Below are positions 1 to 5,094 of a stretch of 5,115 nt of DNA, in pieces (the first letter of the stretch is position 1; each line of letters begins with the position of its first letter). The position numbers were made by a program, and so were the translations under genes. This DNA is from Desulfobacteraceae bacterium (GTDB lineage: Bacteria; Desulfobacterota; DSM-4660; Desulfatiglandales; JALVMZ01). The notes beneath the pieces were generated by a model. The model was not told the origin of the DNA. It was given only the letters and a program-made list of their open reading frames with translations, and searched no databases. The stretch is taken from positions 1-5,115 of the forward strand of contig JALVMZ010000254.1 in assembly GCA_027032655.1 (NCBI GenBank), read 5' to 3'.

Positions 1-431
1 CCCTCACATGTATATCCACAAACAGAACACACATAATAATCCATCTCAGGCAGGTTCTCAATGTTATCAAGTGCCTTTTGATACAATTCAGCATGCACCT
101 TTTCCACTTCATTTGCATAGGTAAAGCTCTTCTCAGCAGTCTTATTGCCCTCCTGTTTTGCATCTTCAATCATCTGTGGATACATGCTCTTGAATTCAAA
201 GGTTTCACCATTAATTGCTTCCTTCAGGTTCTCCTTTGTGTCCTTTATCCCTCCCATTGCCCTGAGATGGGCATGAGCATGAACTGTCTCAGCTTCTGCT
301 GCAGCCCTGAATAATTTAGCAATCTGAGGGTATCCTTCCTTTTCAGCCTGTTTAGCAAATGCAAGATATTTCCTGTTTGCCTGTGATTCACCTGCAAAGG
401 CATCTTTTAAGTTTTTTTCTGTTTTACTCAT
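1..431 (-). CDS. rbr: Rubrerythrin, C-terminus cut by window edge
   Basis: Non-haem diiron peroxidase that reduces hydrogen peroxide in the cytoplasm of anaerobes, with electrons coming from rubredoxin-type proteins. About 143 codons are visible of a family length near 165. The N-terminal ferritin-like four-helix domain carries the expected diiron ligands: E15 in FAGESQAN, E48 and H51 in the ETVH motif, E76 and E79 in GETFE, and E110 and H113 in EVEKVH. A C-terminal rubredoxin-like domain begins at CSVCGY (C135, C138), and the second knuckle opens at C142 before the sequence leaves the window. The start is ATG at 431 with AAGGAG at 443..438. It lies 20 bases downstream of the RCKP mini-rubredoxin stop, so the two are very likely one transcript. 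Ligand assignments are by analogy to known rubrerythrins. Confidence 0.95.
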   Translation of the reverse strand, partial: MSKTEKNLKDAFAGESQANRKYLAFAKQAEKEGYPQIAKLFRAAAEAETVHAHAHLRAMGGIKDTKENLKEAINGETFEFKSMYPQMIEDAKQEGNKTAEKSFTYANEVEKVHAELYQKALDNIENLPEMDYYVCSVCGYTCE

Positions 432-451
432 TTTGTTCTCCTTATAATAAA

Positions 452-562
452 TTATTTTTCTTTTTTTTCATATGTCTTTTTACCACCACATTGGGGGCAT
501 TTCTGTGGTTTGCATCGTGCTTCTCTTTCATGACCACATTGTGTGCACTTAAAAATCGCCAT
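452..562 (-). CDS. RCKP-type rubredoxin-like mini-protein (36 aa)
   Basis: A 36-residue metal-binding protein with two CxxC knuckles: C6-T-Q-C9 followed by GH, and C22-P-Q-C25 followed by GG. The hallmark RCKP sequence lies between them at residues 16-19, and the tail is lysine-rich. This matches the family annotated as RCKP-type rubredoxin-like domain, found mostly in anaerobic bacteria. The four knuckle cysteines would hold one iron or zinc. Translation signals are excellent: the SD TAAGGAGGTG (580..571) lies 8 bases before ATG at 562. It is the first gene of an operon with rubrerythrin, so an electron-donor or redox-partner role is plausible but inferred. No biochemical function can be read from the sequence. 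Confidence 0.88.
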   Translation of the reverse strand: MAIFKCTQCGHEREARCKPQKCPQCGGKKTYEKKEK

Positions 563-625
563 CTTTTAATCACCTCCTTAAACAATACTATCCTTTTATT
601 AATCAAAATCCGTGCCACTATGTTT

Positions 626-655
626 TATATAAAGAATTTTTTAAAAAAACAGCAA
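626..655 (-). promoter_or_regulatory. Candidate promoter for the RCKP/rubrerythrin operon
   Basis: On the minus strand, TTGCTG (655..650) is followed after 18 bases by TATATA (631..626), about 65 bases before the RCKP start. The region is so AT-rich that such matches arise easily, and no clear PerR-like palindrome was found. This is a weak call. Confidence 0.3.
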
Positions 656-762
656 CTTACATGTCTATCTAATAATTTATGATTAATCCTATAAGATACA
701 TTTGTGTCTCATATCCCAATAACTATTGAATTTGAATCCTATTAATTATGATATTTGAGGTC

Positions 763-798
763 TTTAAAAAATCTAACAAATTATCCTGATTTTTTAAA
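763..798. repeat. Perfect 11-bp AT-rich inverted repeat
   Basis: TTTAAAAAATC (763-773) and GATTTTTTAAA (788-798) are exact reverse complements separated by 14 bases. With one G:C pair in the stem it would be a weak RNA hairpin, so a terminator is doubtful. It could be a protein-binding site or a chance product of base composition. Confidence 0.6.
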
Positions 799-840
799 TC
801 ATTCCTGGAGTTATCTTAATTGTTATGCTATGGAACACAA

Positions 841-897
841 ACCCGAAGCATCTCATGGAACTATTCGAGTATCCTTCGGTCACCTTCAGGATGACAA
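841..897. repeat. Probable dispersed intergenic hairpin repeat
   Basis: The segment ending in ATCCTTCGGTCACCTTCAGG then ATGACA resembles, on the opposite strand, the widespread intergenic family of the form TGTCATCCTGA...GAAGGAT seen in many bacterial genomes. Two overlapping hairpins are possible: ATCCT (871-875) with AGGAT (888-892), and the imperfect pair GAAGCATCTC (845-854) with GAGTATCCTTC (867-877). Only one copy lies in this window, so calling it a repeat rests on recognition of the motif and not on copies seen here. Confidence 0.5.
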
Positions 898-957
898 ATG
901 AAATATGGTTTATTTTTGCAAATCTCTCAACTTAACGATTTAATAGGAATGTATTAA

Positions 958-978
958 TGATACACGGTATTTGTATCA
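958..978 (-). terminator. Weak hairpin downstream of the alkyltransferase gene
   Basis: TGATACA (958-964) and TGTATCA (972-978) pair perfectly around a 7-base loop, about 25 bases beyond the alkyltransferase stop. There is no convincing T-run after the hairpin on the minus strand, so a terminator role is only possible. Confidence 0.25.
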
Positions 979-1001
979 GTATAATTTGAGACATTTCTGT
1001 T

Positions 1002-1544
1002 TCATGAAACATCCATGGTGGTATTAAAAAGGACCTTTCCCCTGAAATTAAAACGAATGCCTTCCATTTCAAGGAGTTTTCTTTTCATGGTCTTCCCATA
1101 TCTAAACCCTCCAAGATCACCGTTTGCCCTGATGGTTCTATGGCATGGTATGATGATTGGAAAGGGATTCATGGCAAGTGTATTTCCAACAGCCCTTGAA
1201 GCACCACTGTGGCCAATTGTTTTTGCAATCTGTCCATAAGTGGTTATAGAACCCCTCTTGATGGTGGTTTGATGGAGCAGAACCTTTTTTTGAAAATCAG
1301 TGAAGGGTTCAATATTGAGTTTATTTAGAGGAAATCGCACCTCTTTACCTTTGAGAGACTGTTTTATCAAATCTGATAGTTTAACAACAAAAGCAGGGAT
1401 ATCATACCCATTACATGAGCTCATTTTGGTTTTTAGCCTAATACCAATGATCTTTTCCTCTCCATTTATATTATCCCATAATATGGCAATACTTCCAATT
1501 ACTGTATTAAAGACATATATTCCTGAATTCTGTTTCTGCTCCAT
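1002..1544 (-). CDS. ogt: Methylated-DNA--protein-cysteine S-methyltransferase
   Basis: Suicidal DNA repair protein that moves the alkyl group from O6-methylguanine to its own cysteine. At 180 residues it has the normal length of the Ogt/AGT family. The variable N-terminal domain covers about residues 1-80 and the conserved C-terminal DNA-binding domain about 82-165. Visible motifs are TTYGQIA (101-107), with the tyrosine that rotates the phosphate; ASRAVGNTLAMNP (115-127), with arginine finger R117; and the active site IPCHR (132-136) with acceptor C134, followed by GDLGGFRYG. The start is ATG at 1544; the only SD-like sequence is AAGAGA, very close to the ATG, so initiation looks weak. It stands alone, divergent from the exported-protein gene. 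Whether it belongs to the ogt or the ada C-terminal lineage cannot be decided here. Confidence 0.95.
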   Translation of the reverse strand: MEQKQNSGIYVFNTVIGSIAILWDNINGEEKIIGIRLKTKMSSCNGYDIPAFVVKLSDLIKQSLKGKEVRFPLNKLNIEPFTDFQKKVLLHQTTIKRGSITTYGQIAKTIGHSGASRAVGNTLAMNPFPIIIPCHRTIRANGDLGGFRYGKTMKRKLLEMEGIRFNFRGKVLFNTTMDVS

Positions 1545-1576
1545 ATCTCTTATGTTTTGCTTACAGAGGAGATTTC

Positions 1577-1606
1577 TTGACAGACAAATATAATATAGAA
1601 TATTTT
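1577..1606 (+). promoter_or_regulatory. Candidate promoter for the exported-protein gene
   Basis: A consensus -35 box TTGACA (1577-1582) is followed 18 bases later by a poor -10, TATTTT (1601-1606). A better -10 sequence, TATAAT (1589-1594), is too close to pair with this -35 box. The implied 5' leader would be about 110 bases. The -35 match is the only strong part. Confidence 0.35.
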
Positions 1607-1723
1607 AAAAATCTATTATTTTCCCTGGGATATTTCGTGTATCATATAACTTCAGGATAACTAAGGGGGTAAAAAACATTTTTTCAAAGATCTTGTAATA
1701 TTCCACAAAGGGGGAGGCATCAA

Positions 1724-2425
1724 ATGAGCATGAAGAGGATTGAATTTATTTGCATATATATAATGGCTATACTCATATGTTCTTTTATGAGTTCGCCATC
1801 TATTGCAGGTGAAGAAAATAGAAACAATATAAGATCGAAGATAATACTTGATTTTACTCAGGAAGAGTGGGTAAAGGCTTCAACTGTCAGGGTGGTAGTA
1901 AACATTTCTGCCCTATCAAAGGAACAGAACCTTATCAGAATAAAACAGGAGGCATTATCAGGTCTAAAGAAGATAATTAATTCAGAGTGGATAGTAACTG
2001 ACTACCGCAGGAGTAAGGACAGATCAGGGCTTACAAGACTAAATATCAGGGCAGAGACAAGGGTACCTGAAGGTAAGCTATCAGGAATATATGGCAGGGT
2101 AAAAATGGTATCCCGTGAAGGATTGCAGATAAATATTACATCTCTGGACTACAGTCCTACCTTGGATGAAATAGAAACTGCTAAGGCAAGGGCAAGGGCA
2201 AGAATATATAAGATGGCAGTAAAAGAGGCAAAAAAGTTAAAAGAGGTTATGAAGATAGATTTTAATATATTTCAGATTGATTTTTCAGAAGAAACACATG
2301 GCTTTATTAAAAGGCAGATGAAGGCACCTGTTATGATGGAGAAGGCCACCATGCCGTCACAGCTCATATCAGTGCCGCGGAATATGAAGATTGTGGTAAA
2401 TGCAAGGGTAATTTTAATCCAATAA
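1724..2425 (+). CDS. Exported SIMPL/DUF541-like protein of unknown function
   Basis: A 233-residue secreted or periplasmic protein. Residues 1-28 form a signal peptide: a basic MKR start, a hydrophobic core at about 8-22, and SIA before G29 as a signal peptidase I site. The mature part alternates beta-rich stretches (VRVVVNIS, LTRLNIRAETRVP, LQINITSLDYSP) with amphipathic helices. One helix, rich in Ala, Lys and Arg, runs from about 150 to 175 and includes ARARARIYKMAVKEAKKL. This layout, with the 'sldys...A+aRA...A...A..L' pattern before a C-terminal strand, resembles SIMPL (DUF541) proteins, but no diagnostic catalytic motif is visible and the assignment is tentative. The start is ATG at 1724, 6 bases after GGGGAGG (1711-1717); the ATG at 1730 is an alternative. 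There are no cysteines in the mature part. It stands alone, with its 3' end facing the oxidoreductase gene only 15 bases away. Confidence 0.75.
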   Translation: MSMKRIEFICIYIMAILICSFMSSPSIAGEENRNNIRSKIILDFTQEEWVKASTVRVVVNISALSKEQNLIRIKQEALSGLKKIINSEWIVTDYRRSKDRSGLTRLNIRAETRVPEGKLSGIYGRVKMVSREGLQINITSLDYSPTLDEIETAKARARARIYKMAVKEAKKLKEVMKIDFNIFQIDFSEETHGFIKRQMKAPVMMEKATMPSQLISVPRNMKIVVNARVILIQ

Positions 2426-2440
2426 CTAAAAAGGCACCGG

Positions 2441-3010
2441 CTATTTTTTTGTTAAAAAACGCTCCTGAGCCCATACATCGGCCCTCATATGGTATCCACG
2501 TCTCTCCCAGTACCCGGGGGTGTCTTCGCTCATAAGTTCAATCTCTACCACCCATTTTACGCTCTTATAAGCATAACGATCCGGGATAATAAGCCTCAAT
2601 GGATACCCATGCTCAGGTTCTATGGGTTTCCCATTTCTTTCCCATGCAAGGATTGTATTCTCATGCAGTAGTGCATCAAGATCTATATCAGAGTCATATC
2701 CACCCCATGAATAAACCATTGCAAAGCGGGCCTCAGGTTTTATTGATATCTTATTAAACAGATTCTTTATTTTGACCCCCTTCCACCTATTATCAGGGAT
2801 ACTCCATTTCTCAACACAATGGAAATCAGATTTCACTTCACTGAGTTTCATTGATTGAATCTCTTTAAAGGGAATTATAATATCATTATCAACAAGTCCT
2901 GTTATACTCAAAGACCACCTATCAGGGTCAATATGAGCTAGTGATGACTCTGCTGTTCTTACAGGAAACCCTGTTATAATTATCTGACCAGGAGGTATTC
3001 TTTTTTTCAT
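2441..3010 (-). CDS. Cytoplasmic sulfite-oxidase-fold molybdopterin oxidoreductase
   Basis: A 189-residue protein with the oxidoreductase molybdopterin-binding domain shared by sulfite oxidase and MsrP/YedY. Visible hallmarks are WSLSITGLVDN (32-42); FHCVEKWS (63-70), in which C65 is the expected molybdenum ligand; GYPLRLIIPDRYAYKSVKWV, which binds the pterin cofactor and leads into a family-typical WV-x-EIEL; and a C-terminal PGYWERRGYHMRADVW block. No Tat or Sec signal peptide is present, unlike exported MsrP, so it probably acts in the cytoplasm. No C-terminal dimerisation domain of sulfite oxidase is present. The substrate is unknown. The start is ATG at 3010 with AGGAGAG (3022..3016) upstream; the stop is TAG. 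It stands alone, divergent from the ilvB leader, and no molybdenum cofactor gene is nearby. Confidence 0.88.
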   Translation of the reverse strand: MKKRIPPGQIIITGFPVRTAESSLAHIDPDRWSLSITGLVDNDIIIPFKEIQSMKLSEVKSDFHCVEKWSIPDNRWKGVKIKNLFNKISIKPEARFAMVYSWGGYDSDIDLDALLHENTILAWERNGKPIEPEHGYPLRLIIPDRYAYKSVKWVVEIELMSEDTPGYWERRGYHMRADVWAQERFLTKK

Positions 3011-3061
3011 AAAATCTCTCCTTTAAATCTTGATTCATCAGAAAAATTATCAAAGCTAATA

Positions 3062-3090
3062 ATTATATTCAATGGTTTTAGAACCTGACG
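3062..3090 (-). promoter_or_regulatory. Candidate -10 box upstream of the molybdopterin oxidoreductase
   Basis: On the minus strand a perfect TATAAT (3067..3062) lies about 50 bases before the start codon, but the expected -35 position reads CGTCAG, a poor match. The inverted repeat GAACC-tgacg-GGTTC (3081-3095) overlaps that -35 position and could be an operator. Confidence 0.3.
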
Positions 3091-3147
3091 GGTTCAGAGA
3101 TTCTTCTCATAATGTAAAGATGATCAAGATATTCTTTAATTTTTCGG

Positions 3148-3176
3148 TTGACAAATTCATTTCTTATGTAAAAATA
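3148..3176 (+). promoter_or_regulatory. Candidate promoter of the ilv operon
   Basis: A consensus -35 box TTGACA (3148-3153) sits upstream of the leader ORF. At 17 bases spacing the -10 is AAAATA (3171-3176), a weak match. TATAAA (3175-3180) is better but would need 21 bases. Transcription from here would begin at about 3180-3190, giving a short 5' end before the leader ATG at 3208, as expected for an attenuator transcript. Confidence 0.5.
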
Positions 3177-3207
3177 TAAAAAATTCATTAAATAATTTTA
3201 TTTCAAA

Positions 3208-3318
3208 ATGATAGGTGAATGTAACATAAGCATTATCGGGATTAGCGGGGCAGTGGTATGCCTCGTATCCGGGGTCATTATTATTAGGGGAAGACCTCCG
3301 GGCCTGATAATGCGATAA
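3208..3318 (+). CDS. Putative ilv leader peptide (36 aa), branched-chain amino acid rich
   Basis: A short ORF from ATG 3208 to TAA 3316-3318. Of 36 residues, 15 are Ile, Val or Leu (9 Ile, 4 Val, 2 Leu), with the densest run at residues 16-26, VVCLVSGVIII. This is the composition expected of the leader peptides that control ilvB and ilvG operons in enterobacteria, where ribosomes stall at these codons when the charged tRNAs are scarce. The ORF ends 15 bases before the 16-bp terminator hairpin, and its last codons overlap the 5' half of an antiterminator helix. The weakness is initiation: there is no clear SD before the ATG, only AT-rich sequence. No similar peptide was recognised by sequence, as expected for leaders. 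A non-coding structured RNA is the main alternative. Confidence 0.7.
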   Translation: MIGECNISIIGISGAVVCLVSGVIIIRGRPPGLIMR

Positions 3319-3353
3319 TGTTACAATAATTTTAAAATCCGTTATCAGGCCCG
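3221..3353 (+). promoter_or_regulatory. ilvB transcription attenuator: leader stem and competing antiterminator
   Basis: The transcript can fold in two exclusive ways. Fold one is a closing stem of GUAACAU (3221-3227) with AUGUUAC (3318-3324) and GCAUUAUC (3230-3237) with GAUAAUGC (3306-3313). It encloses hairpin 3245-3252/3259-3266 and hairpin 3269-3276/3293-3301 (one bulge). Fold two is an antiterminator in which 3299-3312 pairs with 3340-3353: 14 bp with a single G:U, including the perfect GGGCCUGAUAA/UUAUCAGGCCC. Fold two destroys both the closing stem and the downstream terminator. A ribosome stalled on the Val/Leu/Ile run (3253-3285) leaves 3299-3312 free and favours read-through into ilvB. 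A ribosome reaching the stop at 3316-3318 covers it and favours termination. Confidence 0.8.
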
Positions 3354-3378
3354 ACCTGATAACGGATTTTTTATTTTT
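3334..3378 (+). terminator. Intrinsic terminator in the ilvB leader (attenuator)
   Basis: A perfect 16-bp stem, 3334-3349 with 3355-3370 (core CCGTTATCAGG/CCTGATAACGG), has the 5-base loop CCCGA and runs into TTTTTTATTTTT. It lies between the leader stop codon and ilvB, in the same direction, so it must be conditional for ilvB to be expressed. Its 5' arm is the partner of the antiterminator. Confidence 0.93.
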
Positions 3379-3389
3379 AAGGGGGTGAT
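3379..3389 (+). promoter_or_regulatory. Near-perfect Shine-Dalgarno that overlaps the GTG of ilvB
   Basis: AAGGGGGTGAT differs from the full anti-SD complement AAGGAGGTGAT at one base. The GTG at 3385-3387 lies inside this sequence, with no room for a ribosome to use it as start with this SD. The codon 8 bases past the G-run is ATT (3394-3396). Confidence 0.7.
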
Positions 3390-5082
3390 TATCATTTTAC
3401 TTAAAGGTTCACAGATATTCATTGAGGCATTAAAAGAACAGGGGGTTGATGTTGTCTTTGGTTTTCCCGGGGGCGCTGTGCTTGATATTTATCATGAACT
3501 GGGAAACTCTGACATCAAACATATACTGGTTAGGCACGAACAGGGTGCAGTTCATGCAGCAGATGGATATGCAAGGGCATCTGGCAAGGTAGGGGTATGT
3601 ATTGTCACATCAGGCCCTGGGGCTACAAATACCGTATCAGGAATTGCTACTGCATACATGGACTCTTCTCCAATTGTGGTTTTTACCGGTCAGGTACCAA
3701 CAGCCCTTATAGGTAACGATGCATTTCAAGAAGTGGATATAGTTGGAATTACCCGTCCATGCACAAAACACAATTATCTTGTAAGGGATGTGCGTTCACT
3801 GCACAGGGTCATTAAAGAGGCATTTTATATTGCAAAGTCAGGGAGACCGGGTCCTGTTTTGGTGGATCTTCCAAAGGATGTAATGGGTTTAAAAGCAGAG
3901 TTCAGATCAGGAGAAGAAATCAACTTAAGAAGTTATAGACCCTGCTATGAGCCCAATTTCAAGCAATTATACAGAGTGGTTCAATTGATAAAAGAATCAA
4001 AGAGACCTTTGATAATGACCGGTGGTGGAGTGAGACTATCACGTGCTTCCCAGGAGCTTAGAAGTTTTTCAAAAAAGATCCTAACACCAGTTACATCAAC
4101 TCTCATGGGTCTCGGAACATACCCATCGGATGATCCTCTCTGGCTGGGAATGGTGGGAATGCACGGAACATACTGTGCAAACATGGCAACTGCAGCATGT
4201 GATCTTCTTATAGGAATAGGTGTTCGATTTGACGATAGGGTAACAGGAAGGACCGATAGATTTGCACCCAATGCTAAGATTATACATATTGACATTGACC
4301 CATCATCAATTAGAAAGACTGTGCCTGTTAGTGTGCCTGTGGTGGGAGATTGCAAGACTACCCTTAGGTTGCTTTTGAGTCTCATAGAAAAAGAGGATTT
4401 TAATGGACTGAGAAAGATAAGGAGACCATGGATTGAAAGACTGAAAAGATGGAAGAACTCTAAACCCTTTAGGTATTCAAAGGACACCAGGAGCATAAAA
4501 CCTCAGTATGTGATTGAGAGGATAGATGCCCTCAGTCCCGCGGATACCATTATTACAACAGAGGTGGGTCAAAATCAGATGTGGACAGCCCAGTATTATA
4601 AGTTCAATTCTCCCAATTCATTTATCACATCAGGGGGGCTTGGATGTATGGGCTTTGGGTTTCCTGCTGCAATAGGTGCTCAGGTTGCATTTCCTGACAG
4701 AACCGTGATAGACATTGCAGGTGATGGAAGCATTCAGATGAATATCCAGGAGCTTGCAACAGCAGTCCAATATCGTTTGCCTGTTAAAGTGGCAATATTA
4801 AATAATAGATACCTTGGTATGGTAAGACAGTGGCAAGAGCTGTTCTATGAGCGCAATTATTCATATACTGAAATAGAGCATGAACCTGATTTTGTAAAAC
4901 TTGCAGAGGCATATGGTGCAATTGGATTAAGAGCAACCAGAAAAGATGAGGTGGATGATGTTATAAGAGAGGCATTGAAGGTGGATATGCCTGTTATAAT
5001 GGAGTTCCAGGTGGAGCAGGAGGAGAATGTCTTTCCTATAGTTCCTGCTGGTGCTCCAATAACGGATATGATTTATGTGTGA
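3385..5082 (+). CDS. ilvB: Acetolactate synthase, large catalytic subunit
   Basis: Thiamine diphosphate enzyme that makes 2-acetolactate or 2-aceto-2-hydroxybutyrate from pyruvate and 2-oxobutyrate, the first common step of Val, Leu and Ile synthesis. Numbering is from the GTG. The N-terminal TPP domain (about 5-170) has GFPGGAVLDIY (26-36), catalytic E52 in RHEQGAVHAADGYAR, and SGPGATN. The central FAD/nucleotide-fold domain (about 190-340) has the GIGVRFDDRVTGR block. The C-terminal TPP domain has GDGS (446-449), and NNRYLGMVRQWQ (473-484) completes the Mg/TPP motif. Herbicide-contact residues P104 (GQVP) and W483 are conserved. At 565 residues the length is normal. The start is doubtful: GTG 3385 lies within the SD, and ATT at 3394 aligns with the usual family N-terminus (M-x-L-x-G-x-Q), giving 562 residues. 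The gene is preceded by an attenuator and followed by the apparent start of ilvN. Confidence 0.97.
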   Translation: MIIILLKGSQIFIEALKEQGVDVVFGFPGGAVLDIYHELGNSDIKHILVRHEQGAVHAADGYARASGKVGVCIVTSGPGATNTVSGIATAYMDSSPIVVFTGQVPTALIGNDAFQEVDIVGITRPCTKHNYLVRDVRSLHRVIKEAFYIAKSGRPGPVLVDLPKDVMGLKAEFRSGEEINLRSYRPCYEPNFKQLYRVVQLIKESKRPLIMTGGGVRLSRASQELRSFSKKILTPVTSTLMGLGTYPSDDPLWLGMVGMHGTYCANMATAACDLLIGIGVRFDDRVTGRTDRFAPNAKIIHIDIDPSSIRKTVPVSVPVVGDCKTTLRLLLSLIEKEDFNGLRKIRRPWIERLKRWKNSKPFRYSKDTRSIKPQYVIERIDALSPADTIITTEVGQNQMWTAQYYKFNSPNSFITSGGLGCMGFGFPAAIGAQVAFPDRTVIDIAGDGSIQMNIQELATAVQYRLPVKVAILNNRYLGMVRQWQELFYERNYSYTEIEHEPDFVKLAEAYGAIGLRATRKDEVDDVIREALKVDMPVIMEFQVEQEENVFPIVPAGAPITDMIYV

Positions 5083-5094
5083 GGGGGTAGAGAA

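Larger units (their letters stand above)
563..1001. other. Gene-free intergenic stretch
   Basis: This AT-rich region lies between the 5' end of the RCKP gene and the 3' end of the alkyltransferase gene. It carries the RCKP SD and upstream region, an 11-bp inverted repeat (763-798), a hairpin element resembling a dispersed repeat (about 841-897) and a small hairpin (958-978). The only open frames are short, lack an SD, or are antisense to the rubrerythrin operon. No RNA gene was recognised. Confidence 0.7.

Noticed and set aside
78..314. 78-codon plus-strand ORF
   Set aside because: It lies wholly antisense within rubrerythrin, with no SD and no recognisable motif.
359..682. 107-codon plus-strand ORF
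   Set aside because: It is antisense to the RCKP gene and the 5' part of rubrerythrin, both well supported, and its hydrophobic, Phe-rich product is what reverse-strand Lys-rich coding gives.
830..901. 23-codon ORF beginning at ATG 830
   Set aside because: No SD, and most of it coincides with the hairpin repeat-like element, so translation by chance is the simpler reading.
999..1010. Perfect 12-base palindrome GTTTCATGAAAC at the alkyltransferase stop codon
   Set aside because: It is short, overlaps coding sequence and the stop, and a palindrome of this size in AT-rich DNA is not strong evidence of a site.
1015..1593. Two plus-strand ORFs (1015-1239 and 1300-1593)
   Set aside because: Both are largely or wholly antisense to the alkyltransferase gene, whose active-site motifs fix the real strand and frame.
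2426..2450. Possible bidirectional terminator between the convergent genes
   Set aside because: A-run and T-run flank GGCACCGGC, but the central bases do not form a stable stem; pairing is limited to A:T tracts and a couple of G:C pairs.
2489..2671. 60-codon plus-strand ORF
   Set aside because: Antisense to the molybdopterin oxidoreductase coding frame, with no features of its own.
3096..3120. AGAGATTCTTCTCATAATG as a degenerate second copy of the 841-897 repeat
   Set aside because: It shares only a few bases of the motif and lacks the complementary half, so the similarity is too weak to call.
3219..3224. Start-stop element ATGTAA preceded by AGGTGA inside the ilv leader
   Set aside because: It could in principle stall ribosomes, but the spacing to AGGTGA is too short for initiation and a six-base match is expected by chance.
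3981..4496. Minus-strand ORFs of 171 and 63 codons inside ilvB
   Set aside because: The ilvB frame is supported by conserved motifs over its whole length; these frames are shadows.
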